Notes: generated from the letters alone by a model not told the origin. 64,000 nucleotides of DNA from Gimesia alba (GCF_007744675.1 NZ_CP036269.1:7075917-7139916); one strand, 5' to 3'. Shown: positions 36,257 to 47,468, counted from the stretch's first letter. Translations and numbers: made by a program.

Positions 36257-37366
36257 TTAGTCGATTTTATTGCCAGGTAGCTTCCGCTCTGTGGGAGGGG
36301 GGAGCAAATCCGGCTCAGGTGGCTTGGGTGTTGTTTTGGGCGGAACATACCCTTCGCAAGTCAGCTTGAGGTTGCCCCCCAGCGGAACCCGGAATTCAGA
36401 GTTGCTGTCCAAGGCTGTCCACCCCGCCAGTACACCACGCTGATCAGCATATTCCCGCGCAACCAGATAGGCGTCGTAACTGTCCGACCAAACGCGAAAA
36501 TTCAGATAAAACAGCCGCGGATTGATTCGCTTCAGTTCCTGCCGAAACAGGGCCGATGGTTTTCGGAGCCGTTCCGATGTATCCCCGCGCCCCTCACGTG
36601 GCTCCAAAATCAGGTAAGGCACACCGCCGGCGGGCTTGAGTTTAATGCGCCAGTCACGGTTCCCTACATTCTTGTTTTCAAATAATTTGACCAGCTTGTC
36701 GCAGTCCACCGCTTGCTCTTGGGCCGTCACAAGTCGGCTCTGGGCAATGGCTTTCAACGCTAATGCCTGTAGCAGCGGGATCTCCACACGCAAAACCCGA
36801 CCATTGTGGCAGACATATTCCACGGGCTTCGCTTCTTTGGGTGCATCGCGGGGATTGGGCAGATTCACAATCTTGGCATTCGGCGTCGGTCCCGGATCCG
36901 GTGTCTTGGCCAGTTTGGCCTTGATCTCAGCAAGCTCGGTTTCCTTCGTAACGATCGTTTCCTCGATCGTTTTCACTTTTTTGTCCCGTTCCGCGATCTG
37001 CTTCTTCAGCTCTTCAATATTAAGCTGAATCTCTTTTAATTTCTCCAGCTCTTGCTTCAGCTTTTCCGCCAGCTTCTTCTGTTCGTCAATATTGACGACC
37101 TTCTTCTGCTGCGTCAGCTCTTTGACTGTCTGCAACTGCTCTTTTTCCAGCTTCAGCAGGGAATCGAGATCTTCCACCTCTTTTTTGGAACGTTCCATAT
37201 CTTCATCGGTAATTTCTGGCAGCGCTTCTTTGATGCGTTCGACTGCCTCGCCGACTCCTAACTGAGTCACCGTCAGCAGAATTACCAGAATGCCAACCAC
37301 ATTCGTCATCGTATCCAGCAGTGAATCGAGACTGGCACCGCCGGAGGATCCTCTTTTACGTTTCAT
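36257..37366 (-). CDS. ExbD/TolR-like membrane protein with coiled coil
   Basis: 369 residues from the ATG at 37366; the open frame extends further but those residues do not look like the family. Residues 1-12 are basic (MKRKRGSSGG), followed by ASLDSLLDTMTNVVGILVILLTVTQ, the single membrane helix with membrane-proximal aspartate seen in ExbD/TolR-type proteins. Residues about 45-150 form a Lys/Glu/Gln-rich coiled coil. The rest is a soluble periplasmic domain with a PPKTTPKPPEPD tail. ExbD/TolR works with a proton-channel partner (ExbB/TolQ); none lies next to this gene, unusual for the family. It is divergent from bioD. Confidence 0.65.
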   Translation of the reverse strand: MKRKRGSSGGASLDSLLDTMTNVVGILVILLTVTQLGVGEAVERIKEALPEITDEDMERSKKEVEDLDSLLKLEKEQLQTVKELTQQKKVVNIDEQKKLAEKLKQELEKLKEIQLNIEELKKQIAERDKKVKTIEETIVTKETELAEIKAKLAKTPDPGPTPNAKIVNLPNPRDAPKEAKPVEYVCHNGRVLRVEIPLLQALALKAIAQSRLVTAQEQAVDCDKLVKLFENKNVGNRDWRIKLKPAGGVPYLILEPREGRGDTSERLRKPSALFRQELKRINPRLFYLNFRVWSDSYDAYLVAREYADQRGVLAGWTALDSNSEFRVPLGGNLKLTCEGYVPPKTTPKPPEPDLLPPPTERKLPGNKID

Positions 37367-37582
37367 TGGTCGATCTGAATTCTCTTCAAGAAATTCGAGT
37401 ATATGCCAGTTTGCCTTACTTGCAGCGTCTGCGGATGTGCGGAAAACTGACTCCACACCCCATGCAGATAGCGCTGGCTTCTGTATAATAGAATCATAAA
37501 AGCGAAACCCACCGGATCGCAAGCAGGGACCAGCGGTTGTTCCATAATACGGGCAAGATGTCTGAACAAACCAGGAAAAAAC

Positions 37583-38308
37583 GTGAACAATACCTCACCA
37601 AGCATACCCGGATTGATGATTGTCGGCACCGATACGGGCGTCGGTAAAACGTATATTTCCAGTGCCATCGCCAGACAGTTGACGTCCGAGGGAATACGCA
37701 CAGGCGCATATAAACCAGCCTGCAGCGGCAGTCTCACTGCAGAACAGACCGGAGAGCAATACTGGGAAGATGTCACCCTGCTGACTGAAGCAATCGGTGG
37801 CACATTTCCTGCAGAACGTATCTGCCCTCAAACATTCCACGCCCCACTGGCACCACCGGTCGCCGCAGAAAAAGAGGGCAAACTGGTTTATGAAGCGTTG
37901 TTACGCCAGGGAGCCCTCTGGTGGCAGGACCAGGTCGACTTTCTAGTCGTCGAAGGTGTGGGCGGCATCCTCTGCCCTCTGTCAGAACATCTGCTGGTTG
38001 TTGACTTCGCAGCCGCATTGAACTTTCCGATTCTGATTGTAGCACGTGCCGGCCTGGGTACCATCAATCATAGCCTGTTAACCATCGAAGTCTTGCAGAA
38101 CCGCGGCTTTTCAATCGCCGGACTGATTCTGAATGACGTCGATCCCGAACTCAGCGATGAATCGCGGACTTCAAATGCGGCGCAGATACAACAATGGACA
38201 ACCGTGCCCGTTTTATCTTTTGTCCCCTTTGATTGGCAGTCGAACTTGCTTCACCACCAGACTCAGGACAGAATAGACTGGAGACAGCTTGCCAAGGAGC
38301 ACTCCTGA
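37583..38308 (+). CDS. bioD: Dethiobiotin synthetase
   Basis: 241 residues starting at a GTG with AGGA eight bases upstream. The P-loop GTDTGVGKT (15-23) is the BioD signature; AYKPACSGSL and VVEGVGGILCPL match the substrate and Mg2+ parts, and NDVDPEL corresponds to the nucleotide base contact region. It closes the ureido ring of dethiobiotin from diaminopelargonate, CO2 and ATP in the biotin pathway. No other bio gene lies in the window. It is divergent from the ExbD-like gene, and their 5' ends lie close together. Confidence 0.92.
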   Translation: MNNTSPSIPGLMIVGTDTGVGKTYISSAIARQLTSEGIRTGAYKPACSGSLTAEQTGEQYWEDVTLLTEAIGGTFPAERICPQTFHAPLAPPVAAEKEGKLVYEALLRQGALWWQDQVDFLVVEGVGGILCPLSEHLLVVDFAAALNFPILIVARAGLGTINHSLLTIEVLQNRGFSIAGLILNDVDPELSDESRTSNAAQIQQWTTVPVLSFVPFDWQSNLLHHQTQDRIDWRQLAKEHS

Positions 38309-38432
38309 TTTGCCAATGTCTCAACCAGATCATGGCTGTCTGAAACCAGAGATCTACAGATGGAATTTCTGCCTGATCGTCTGCTGGCACAGCCGCCTTC
38401 CTAATATGTAATGAAATCAACCGGAGAAATGG

Positions 38433-40079
38433 ATGAGTATTGATGTTACCTGCCCCGCTTGTGGGGGTTCCATCCAAATCGAAGAGGTCGCAGAAGTTGT
38501 TGCCTGCCCGCTCTGTGAGAAGCACTTGCAAGTCGACCCGGAAACCCAAGAACCAGTCCTGGTCTCGGAGGAGACAGAAGAAACGAAAGCCCTGGATCCC
38601 GACACGCCTGCCATCACGGAGGCGGAAGCAGAAACGGAAGATCAGTCAACAGAGGAAGCGACTTCTGCCGACAGTGAAGCAGCCTCACCGTTTGCATTTC
38701 TTCCTGGGGCGAATGAAAACAATTCCAGTAAGAAACAACCCAAGCGTCCGGCAAGCAACTTTTCCTTCCTGCCTGGCGGTTCCGATGATGCTGCTGAAAC
38801 CGTAGCAGATGAAGCCACTGCAGACGAAGCTGAAACAGACGAAGCCGCAGTAGACGAAACCGCAGACATAGACAATGACTCGGCAACCACAGCGGAAGAA
38901 AATGCCGGCCTGGAATCGGTGCATGCTTTCGCACATCTGAACTCAGAAGAGGACAAAGACAACTTCGACCTGACAGAGACAGCGCCCGAAGCAGAATCAT
39001 CGGCTCCGTTCTCCTTTGTTCCCGATCAAAGTGAGGAGTCTAAAGAAACAGACACAGAAGCTGAGTCAGCGACCACCACTTCAGAAACGGAGAATCCTGA
39101 AGAGGAAATCGAAACACCAGCAGAAGAGGACTCCGCAGAAGTCGCCGAATCCACGCCGGAAGAAGAGACAACATCCGCAGCAGAAACCGCACCCGAAGAA
39201 TCCACAACAGAAACGGCGGAGACAGAGGAACCCGCTTCTGAACCGGAAAGCCCGGCCGCGCCGGCAGACTACCGCAAACCAAAAGTTGTCTCCAAAAGAT
39301 TATTCACGCTGACACTGACCTACGCCATCGCCGCCACCATTATGGTCGCGATGTTGTTATATGCGAAGTATCTTGGTGATCCACATCAACTGGAAAGCCT
39401 GCCCGATCTCAAACCACCAATCAAAAATGATGAAATCGCACTGCAGCTGGTTCCGGAAAACGCGGAGTTGCCTCCCGGCCACACTTTAATACTGGGAGGC
39501 CCCGGGCGGCGGTTCGGCAATATTCTGGTGACTCCGCTGCGTGTCACGCGTGGCCCACTCGAGTTCGAGCATTATACCGGCGACGCCACCAAAACCCGCA
39601 AACCTTCGCAAGATGTATTGAAGCTTTACCTGCGATTCGAAAATGTCTCAACTGATCAGACCTTCGAGCCACTCGACCAGAAACTACTTTTAACGCGTGT
39701 CTCTGGTAAGACGCAGGAGTCACAACTGCGTGCGAACAACTTTGTCAGTCGTGTTGATCAGAAGCGGACCGACGGTAAACGTGTGCTGGTTTACGATATG
39801 CCCCCCTCTTGGGAATGGAATCTGAAAGATCAGAATATCAATCAGGAAGAGAAACCACAAAATTTGGAGCCGGGTGAAAGTTTCGAAACGTATGTCGCCA
39901 CGAATGAAGCGGGAATCGATGATCTGAAAGGCGAGCTCGTCTGGAGACTCCAGCTACGCAAAGGCTACAATCCCAAATCGCATCGCGGCGTGACGACGCT
40001 GATCGAAGTCGTATTCAACAGCGATCAGATCGAAACAGAACCCCCTTCTGAAACGGAAACACCGCAGGCAACCAGTTGA
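38433..40079 (+). CDS. Zinc-ribbon, acidic low-complexity membrane protein
   Basis: 548 residues, not a known enzyme. Residues 1-35 form a zinc ribbon (CPACGG then CPLCEKH). Residues 40-285 are dominated by Glu, Thr, Ala and Ser, with short phrases such as PFAFLPG, NFSFLPGG and PFSFVPDQ that recur as motifs in the acidic run. A membrane helix lies at about 289-312. The C-terminal 230 residues are a soluble outward domain with LYLRFENVSTDQTFEPLDQKLL, beta-rich. The zinc ribbon plus acidic repeat plus membrane helix is a known type of planctomycete envelope protein without assigned role. Confidence 0.65.
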   Translation: MSIDVTCPACGGSIQIEEVAEVVACPLCEKHLQVDPETQEPVLVSEETEETKALDPDTPAITEAEAETEDQSTEEATSADSEAASPFAFLPGANENNSSKKQPKRPASNFSFLPGGSDDAAETVADEATADEAETDEAAVDETADIDNDSATTAEENAGLESVHAFAHLNSEEDKDNFDLTETAPEAESSAPFSFVPDQSEESKETDTEAESATTTSETENPEEEIETPAEEDSAEVAESTPEEETTSAAETAPEESTTETAETEEPASEPESPAAPADYRKPKVVSKRLFTLTLTYAIAATIMVAMLLYAKYLGDPHQLESLPDLKPPIKNDEIALQLVPENAELPPGHTLILGGPGRRFGNILVTPLRVTRGPLEFEHYTGDATKTRKPSQDVLKLYLRFENVSTDQTFEPLDQKLLLTRVSGKTQESQLRANNFVSRVDQKRTDGKRVLVYDMPPSWEWNLKDQNINQEEKPQNLEPGESFETYVATNEAGIDDLKGELVWRLQLRKGYNPKSHRGVTTLIEVVFNSDQIETEPPSETETPQATS

Positions 40080-40085
40080 CTTCAA

Positions 40086-40128
40086 CAAAAAAACGCCTCG
40101 ATGGTACTCCAAGAATACCACCGAGACG
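40086..40128 (-). terminator. Terminator-type hairpin for the leftward DegP gene
   Basis: Read leftward, CGTCTCGGTGGTA pairs with TACCATCGAGGCG (13 pairs, two of them G-T), followed by seven T. It lies about 130 bases beyond the DegP stop. Confidence 0.7.
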
Positions 40129-40258
40129 TCACGCGGAACCGCATACGATGCGGTGAGGAATTATCAATGAGGACGGCTCTTTCCGCTACTGGTGCTGGCA
40201 CAAGCCTCCTGTGACGGAGACTTGCACCAGTCACTTTCAGGAGAGTACATTCCTGAAA

Positions 40259-41782
40259 CTACTTCTTAGGAACCACAACAAATCGGGCACCGCTGTGGTT
40301 TCTGACCAGCAGCAATACGCTGTCCTTACCTTTTGCTTCTTTCAATCCTTGATTGAAATGATCCATCGAAGAGACTTCAGTTGTCCCAATCTTTTCAATA
40401 ATCATACCTTTCATTAAACCAACTTCTTCAGCAGCACTACCAGGTTCGACGGAAGTGATCACCACTCCCTTCACATGATCCGAGTAGCCTAGCTGATTCG
40501 CCAGTTCTTCGGTTAAAGGTTGAACTTCAATCTTCAGTTCATTGACACTCGTTTTCGGCTTCTCTGTCTTTTTACCATCAAGAGGTTTTTCATCTTTCGC
40601 GACTGAGAAGCTCTTCGGCATTTCCTTCATGGTGATATTTTTATTGATGCGTTTGCCATCTCTTAAAAGTTCCATCATGTAGGATTTACCAACAACCAAC
40701 TGTTCCACAATTCCCTGAAGGTTACGAGGTCCGGAGACATCCTTAGTCGCAAAGTTCAGAATAATGTCGCCTGTTTTCAAACCGGCTGCTTCAGCAGGAG
40801 AACCTTCCATCACCTGTGTGATGATTGCACCCTGGCCGACTTTGATATCAAAGGATTTCGCCAGTTCATTGCTGATTGGCTGAATGCCAACACCCAGGAA
40901 GGAGCGTTTCACAACTCCGTGATCAATTAACTGACCGGAGACCCAGCGTGCCATATTCACAGGAATCGCGAATCCAACACCATCGTATCCACCACTGCGA
41001 CTGGAAATGGCAGTGTTGATACCAATGACTTCACCACGCAAGTTCAACAGCGGACCACCACTGTTACCAGGGTTAATGGCAGCATCAGTCTGCAGGTAGT
41101 CTTCGCGGTCATTGATACCCGGTCCACGACCTTTGGCACTAATGATCCCGTTCGTGACACTCATTCCGATCCCAAAGGGATTTCCAATCGCCAGCACCCA
41201 GTCACCAATTTCCATTTTAGAACTGTCGCCCATGGGAAGTGCTTTCAGATCTGGTGCATCAATTTTAATCACGGCCACGTCAGAACGGGGGTCCATCCGA
41301 ATGTCACTTGCGGTATAGACACGACCATCATTCAAGGTCACTTTGACAACGTCGGCACCATTCACCACATGCGAGTTGGTCATCACCAGACCAGACTTAT
41401 TGATGATAAATCCGGAACCAGTTCCCATTTTTCGGGGTGCCCGACGCCGAGGTTGATTTTGCTGGTTCTGGAATTGTTTGAACATGTCCTTGAAACGGGG
41501 ATCATTTTCAAACAGATCCTGAAAGGGTGAATTTTGATCAAAGGGCATCGCTTTTGAATCAGCGACTTCTGAAGTCTTGCTGACCGTTTCAATTGAGACA
41601 ATCGCTGGCATTGCTCTGCGACTGATATCACGGAATACATTCGACAATTCATTGACGGTCGCCGCCGTGGGAATATCAGTGCTCGTATCTTTTTGAGCCA
41701 CCCCCACCGCTGCGCCAACCAGACATGCGCTACCTATGATAGCGAACATCCAGTTTCGATTTCCTGTTAACGCTTTCATCAA
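40259..41782 (-). CDS. DegP/HtrA-type serine protease with two PDZ domains
   Basis: 507 residues. An N-terminal hydrophobic segment (MFAIIGSACLVGAAVGVA) targets it to the periplasm. The trypsin-like domain carries the triad His138 (TNSHVV), Asp168 (DPRSDVAVIK) and Ser241 (NPGNSGGPLL), with the GTGSGFII start. Two PDZ domains follow: about 290-380 (FLGVGIQPISNELAKSF, then GSPAEAAGLKTGDIIL) and about 415-500 (PLTEELANQLGY, GVVITSVEPGSAAEEVGL). It degrades or refolds misfolded envelope proteins. The segment FQDLFENDPRFKDMFKQFQNQQN between signal and protease is typical of the Do family. No two-component partner is adjacent. Confidence 0.93.
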   Translation of the reverse strand: MMKALTGNRNWMFAIIGSACLVGAAVGVAQKDTSTDIPTAATVNELSNVFRDISRRAMPAIVSIETVSKTSEVADSKAMPFDQNSPFQDLFENDPRFKDMFKQFQNQQNQPRRRAPRKMGTGSGFIINKSGLVMTNSHVVNGADVVKVTLNDGRVYTASDIRMDPRSDVAVIKIDAPDLKALPMGDSSKMEIGDWVLAIGNPFGIGMSVTNGIISAKGRGPGINDREDYLQTDAAINPGNSGGPLLNLRGEVIGINTAISSRSGGYDGVGFAIPVNMARWVSGQLIDHGVVKRSFLGVGIQPISNELAKSFDIKVGQGAIITQVMEGSPAEAAGLKTGDIILNFATKDVSGPRNLQGIVEQLVVGKSYMMELLRDGKRINKNITMKEMPKSFSVAKDEKPLDGKKTEKPKTSVNELKIEVQPLTEELANQLGYSDHVKGVVITSVEPGSAAEEVGLMKGMIIEKIGTTEVSSMDHFNQGLKEAKGKDSVLLLVRNHSGARFVVVPKK

Positions 41783-42299
41783 AATTACCTCCTACATTTA
41801 ATGGCTTAAAGATATTCCTGAGGCCATCACTTTTATGGAATTAATACTAAAAAAGACACCTGACTCAAATCCCAAATCTGCCTTTCAAAAATCACTCTGT
41901 TACAAAAATTACGAAGATCATATCTGCCTTAAAGTTAGAAAATATGATCTTGCTGTGTGCACATCTTTGAACGTTGCATATTCATCAAGCGGCTGGACTG
42001 ATTAATACTACGAGCCAAGTCAGGGAATATGTTGGGGCCGCTTGGAAAAAAAGTGGGAATTTTCTCTCCGTCAACTCGACTTAAAATCTGAACTTGCAAC
42101 CAATTCACCCCTGAAAACCTGAATATTTTTCACCCAATTCCCTGAATCTCCCCTTTTTTGTTTTCTTCGAATCGATGCTAATGTTAATATTTGTAGAGAC
42201 TTAGGAAAGGTCCTTATACCTTCCTGCGGGCCGTCTCTCTGAAACAAATCGATTCATTTTTTGATGTTCCTCAACGACATTTAACAGGAGGCGATGTGC
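41783..42299. other. Intergenic region between divergent degP-type gene and rnc
   Basis: About 515 bases, A+T-rich, with the rnc ribosome site at its end. A hairpin GGAAAGGT...ACCTTCC near 42204-42225 is of unknown role. No gene. Confidence 0.45.
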
Positions 42300-43049
42300 A
42301 TGCTCTACGATCTCAGCCCCGCAGAGATCGATCAACTCCTTGAAGAGTGTCAACAAAATCTCGGGTATCGCTTCTCGGATAGCGAATTATTAAAATGCTG
42401 CCTGACACATACCTCTGCCGCCAAAACACGCATTGATTCGAACGAACGGCTCGAATTCCTGGGCGACTCCATTCTCGGTTCGATCGTCTGCGAAAAACTG
42501 TTCCACCAGTTCCCCCATTCTCCTGAGGGAGAACTCACGCGAATCAAATCAGCCGTCGTCAGTCGAAATACCTGTACCAAACTGGCACGAGAAAAAGGAC
42601 TGGATCGGTTTATTTTTGTAGGCAAGGGGCTGGCGATGACCGAGACCCTCCCCGAATCGTTATTAGCAGGAATGTTTGAGGCCATCATTGCTGGTATCTT
42701 CCTGGATGGCGGCATCGAGCCGGTACACAACTTTCTCGACCCGCTGATTGAACGCGAGAATGCGAAAGCATCTCGCTCTGTACATGGTTTCAACTATAAG
42801 AGTCTGCTGCAGCAATATTCACAGAAGAAGTTCTCGCAGACCCCTGTTTATGAATTGCTGGATGAAAAAGGTCCCGATCATTCCAAGTTCTTCAAAGTCT
42901 CCGCCATTATCGGCGAGCATCAATATGAGCCAGCCTGGGGCTCCACCAAAAAAGAAGCAGAGCAGCGGGCCGCCTTCAATGCCTTGCGCATGAATGAAGA
43001 TGAAACCGACGAAGAATGGGAACTGCCGACACTCCCGGACAACGCCTGA
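42300..43049 (+). CDS. rnc: Ribonuclease III
   Basis: 249 residues from the second ATG: AGGAGG at 42286-42291 lies eight bases before it, but only two before the first ATG at 42294. The catalytic motif NERLEFLGDS is at residues 48-57, with a second acidic site in LLAGMFEAIIAGIFLDGG. A double-stranded RNA-binding domain ends the protein (YKSLLQQYSQKKFSQTPVYEL... KEAEQRAAFNAL). It cleaves structured RNA such as rRNA precursors in the cytoplasm. No era or other usual partner follows. Confidence 0.95.
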   Translation: MLYDLSPAEIDQLLEECQQNLGYRFSDSELLKCCLTHTSAAKTRIDSNERLEFLGDSILGSIVCEKLFHQFPHSPEGELTRIKSAVVSRNTCTKLAREKGLDRFIFVGKGLAMTETLPESLLAGMFEAIIAGIFLDGGIEPVHNFLDPLIERENAKASRSVHGFNYKSLLQQYSQKKFSQTPVYELLDEKGPDHSKFFKVSAIIGEHQYEPAWGSTKKEAEQRAAFNALRMNEDETDEEWELPTLPDNA

Positions 43050-43526
43050 GATTGCCTGCTCCGCTTGCACACCTTCCGATGTGGGTTTTCTTTTCGCGCC
43101 CCGATTTTCGCGCCCCTATTAATGAGAAAGGGCCGAGAGAATACGGGAATTCTCTCGGCTCTAAGATGGGGATGATGTGTTGGAGTGGCCCAGGGTGGGC
43201 TGACCCGCCTCCACGGGTCGGAAGGATTGTCTCTCTCTTCTCTAGGATTTCAAAGTCTCTCAACTCTTTAAAATCCGATGGGTCTCTCTCTTTACCCAGA
43301 GCAGACATAATGCAGCAACCGTGCCAATCAGTTCGAAACGTTGCCCCTTTTTTCGTCAATCGGTCTAAAACGCTTGAAAACAAGGGGCATTCTTTTTTTG
43401 ATTTCCCTGGGCATTTTTTCGCAACAAGTTAAATTGCAATTCTTGCAAAGCGAAAACCGGGAGATTGAACCGTGAAATGTAAGACTTACAACCCAGGTCT
43501 GTTGGTTGAAGCGGCCAGACATCGAT
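43050..43526. other. Intergenic region between convergent genes
   Basis: About 475 bases. Holds the strong hairpin listed at 43132-43159. Otherwise nothing recognised. Confidence 0.45.
43132..43159. terminator. Strong hairpin between convergent rnc and transglutaminase genes
   Basis: GCCGAGAGAAT (43132-43142) pairs perfectly with ATTCTCTCGGC (43149-43159) around a six-base loop. No clear T run on either side, so a bidirectional terminator is a guess. Confidence 0.45.
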
Positions 43527-45107
43527 TCAGCGCGTCGTTTTCGTTTCAATATCGAGCACTTCGATCGAGAGTTTGCCCACCGCCTGTAAGATGGGGAGAA
43601 AGATCGCCAGCGGGGCTGGGGCGTTGTCAGACAGACTTGAATCGGCCAGTTTAATATGTCCTGCGCCAATCCCCCCTTTTCCCAGAGTGGCGTCCAGGGG
43701 AATCCAGCGGTTGTCCAGAAATACCTCAGTCCACATATGGCCGCCAAAACTGGAACGACTTGGTATATAAACCAGGCCCACCGCCACACGAGAAGGCAGT
43801 TTTTGTGCCCGTAACATCGCCGCCAGCAAGACGGCATGCTCGGTACAGTCTCCTTCCATGTTCTTGGCCACTTCTGCTGCGGACGCCAGTGCGGTCGAAA
43901 AATTCTTCTTCTTCAGGTTTTGATGCACGTAGCGTTCCATCAAAGTAGCCTGTTTCCAGGGGTTCTGCTCAGATTTGACCGCGTCGGCGGCATACTTCTC
44001 CACGCGTGGGTCATCCGACTGGATAAACTGAGTTGGACCAACATACTCGGCATCCACTTTCGCTTCAGGAAACTCGGTGGGAACCGTCGCTTTCACCACG
44101 GTTAGCTCCACACTCCGCTCCCCCCGCTTTTTTACCTGTTGGGTATCGCCATTTTTCAGGAACTCTGCAGGATCTCCGTCGTCCAGAGTGAGTTGATAAA
44201 CGACCTTTTCCGTATCATGCGCACCCGGGATCGGCGTGACTTTGATCAACGTCTGCACCGCCAGATCCAGTTCCCCACCCGACAGTTCTTCGAGTGCGAC
44301 CTTTTTGCTGACAATATACGTCAGCATGGAGGACCCTAGAAAATCCGCCGCCGTTTTGGGAATCTCCCCCTCTTTCGTGACGTACAAATCGACGACCATT
44401 CCAGGCAGCAGTTCCTGCTTCATTTTGACGTGCAAACATTTCTCTTCCACGCCGCCATGTAGTTCTACTGTTTCATAATCGAGCGCCGTCAGGCTGACCT
44501 TCGAGACTTTGTTGTATTCGGGTAACAACATCGAGAACGATTTCTTTTCCCCCGGCTGCATCGGAGCGGCTTTAAACATTTGATCGAGATAGCTGGGAGA
44601 GTGAAATGCCGATTCCCACTTCAGCTGAGATCGATTCACCTGATTGGCCACTTTGGTTTCGACAGTGAGGTGACCATCTTTGACTTTACCCTCTGAAACA
44701 GTCGAGTCAGCCGGCGGGTTTTTCATTTGAAATGTGTAAGACAGCAGATCCCCCTTCGCCGTTTCCGTCGTCGATAAATGCGTCTCCATATTGAGCGTTT
44801 GCCCGAAACGCTTCAGTTTCAGGTAAGAATTATTTTGATTGTGAATCCGTTTGCTTTCCCCACGGTCATCAACACGAGTTTGAGAATAGGCATAACCGAT
44901 TCGCTGGTTATTCACATAGATCACCTGCCAGACTTCCTGATCCTGTACAGCCACAGCGCCGGCAGCCTTGCTTTCCGTTTCAGCTGATTGGGCTTCCCCC
45001 TCCCGCGCAGGGCTTTGAGAACAGGCAGAAATGCCTGAGAATAATGCGATGAGCATAAAACAGGCCAGGCTGGCCTTGAAGCGAATGGAGTTGATGAGAA
45101 CCGTCAT
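43527..45107 (-). CDS. Transglutaminase-like lipoprotein
   Basis: 526 residues. The N-terminus is a lipoprotein signal (CFMLIALFSGISAC, lipidation at that last cysteine). Residues about 55-390 have beta-rich repeats including YTFQMKNPPADSTVSEGKVKDG. The transglutaminase-like (papain-fold) domain carries the triad Cys421 (EGDCTEHAVLL), His457 (GGHMWTEVFL) and Asp472 (PLDATLG). Such bacterial domains are usually peptidases or amidases acting on peptides outside the cytoplasm. The gene precedes a Lys-rich protein gene in opposite reading order (both leftward, separate terminators). Confidence 0.8.
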   Translation of the reverse strand: MTVLINSIRFKASLACFMLIALFSGISACSQSPAREGEAQSAETESKAAGAVAVQDQEVWQVIYVNNQRIGYAYSQTRVDDRGESKRIHNQNNSYLKLKRFGQTLNMETHLSTTETAKGDLLSYTFQMKNPPADSTVSEGKVKDGHLTVETKVANQVNRSQLKWESAFHSPSYLDQMFKAAPMQPGEKKSFSMLLPEYNKVSKVSLTALDYETVELHGGVEEKCLHVKMKQELLPGMVVDLYVTKEGEIPKTAADFLGSSMLTYIVSKKVALEELSGGELDLAVQTLIKVTPIPGAHDTEKVVYQLTLDDGDPAEFLKNGDTQQVKKRGERSVELTVVKATVPTEFPEAKVDAEYVGPTQFIQSDDPRVEKYAADAVKSEQNPWKQATLMERYVHQNLKKKNFSTALASAAEVAKNMEGDCTEHAVLLAAMLRAQKLPSRVAVGLVYIPSRSSFGGHMWTEVFLDNRWIPLDATLGKGGIGAGHIKLADSSLSDNAPAPLAIFLPILQAVGKLSIEVLDIETKTTR

Positions 45108-45179
45108 ACCCTGAACTTTCTCTGAACTCGAATAAGAGTGAACAACCTGTGATGAATCGATTTGAGTCTGGACATAAAA

Positions 45180-45217
45180 AAATCCCTGCGATGCAAAGCG
45201 GAATCGCAGGGATTATT
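45180..45217 (-). terminator. Terminator of the leftward Lys-rich gene
   Basis: AATCCCTGCGAT (45181-45192 area) pairs with ATCGCAGGGATT; read leftward it is followed by a run of T. Confidence 0.85.
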
Positions 45218-45269
45218 TTATCTGTTTTGTATGACTACGGGAAAGCGGAATTGCTTCAATATCTTTCCC

Positions 45270-45740
45270 CTAATCGAGATCATCTTCGTCATCGACCGCA
45301 TCGACATCTTCTACTTCCAATTCATCAGAGTCGTCGACTTCGTCTACGTCAGCTTCTGCTTCATCAACAGGTTTTGCGACTTCTTCTTCCTCGTCGATAT
45401 CATCAACGGGAACTTTTGCAACCGCAACTTCCCCATCCAGAGGCTCTTTAATCGGTTGAATGAAGTACAGCTTCTTCGCGTTTTTCACACGTAATTGCTC
45501 TATACGTTCCTCGGCAGCACTTCGCTGATCATAAGGAAAACGAGACTCTTCTTTCATGCTGCCTGTGAAAACACCCCAAAACAACCGACGACGGACTTCC
45601 GCTTTGGCGGCTTTTTTCTTGCGAGTAGCCTTCTTCTTTTTTTTGGCGGCTTTTTTCTTCTTCGGAGATGCTTTTTCTTCTGCTTCGGCAGCTTCTGCCT
45701 GACGCCGCATTTCCAGACGACTTGGAGACTTTCGAGCCAT
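45270..45740 (-). CDS. Small protein with Lys-rich head and acidic tail
   Basis: 156 residues, not recognised. Residues 20-47 are Ala/Lys runs (ASPKKKKAAKKKKKATRKKK), residues 50-105 form a short ordered part (RRRLFWGVFTGSMKEESRF and YFIQPIKEPLDGEV), and the last 50 are almost all Asp, Glu, Val and Ala. The middle could be a small folded unit and the ends extended charged tails. Its own terminator lies 50 bases after the stop. The charge pattern suggests binding to nucleic acid or protein, unproven. Confidence 0.6.
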   Translation of the reverse strand: MARKSPSRLEMRRQAEAAEAEEKASPKKKKAAKKKKKATRKKKAAKAEVRRRLFWGVFTGSMKEESRFPYDQRSAAEERIEQLRVKNAKKLYFIQPIKEPLDGEVAVAKVPVDDIDEEEEVAKPVDEAEADVDEVDDSDELEVEDVDAVDDEDDLD

Positions 45741-46297
45741 TGTTTATTCTTTAGTAAAATAGAACTCTATTAATTGTTGAAATGGGAACCCCCTGAGCCA
45801 GTTAGCATAACATTTCATTTCTGGAATGACTACGCACAAGGAACTCCTCTGTGCATGAAGAACGCATTTTTTTGCATTTCGAACTCGAAAATGAGCTTCC
45901 TACACCCCCGTCCCATGTTGACCACGTCTTAAATCGATCAGTAGCTCAAGGCTCTGACTGAACCAACCATATACATACAGACACATTCCCACCAAGCCAC
46001 GCTCCAGTGCTCGATTCTGTCTGTCAACAAATTCAAAAGACTAAAATCAGCACTATCTTTATATATAATAGTAACTTACCACGTCCATCCCCCTGCAGCC
46101 ATAAAGAACATTTAACCAATTTCTTCGAAATAATCAGAATAACTTATTTAACCGGACCTCGATGACCGATCAATCATGATAGCAATCTAATTGTTTCGTT
46201 TGCGCAGCAGGAATGACTCACCGTGTGAACCAGACAATTGATATAGCTTTGATGTAATGGACGAAAACACAAAACTCAATTGGGAACGGAGTTGTTC
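45741..46297. other. Intergenic region between divergent genes
   Basis: About 555 bases, A+T-rich, promoters presumably. No gene, repeat or hairpin of note recognised. Confidence 0.45.
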
Positions 46298-47440
<1,143 letters not shown>

Positions 47441-47468
47441 TCACCAGCTTACGGATCAGATAACACAG

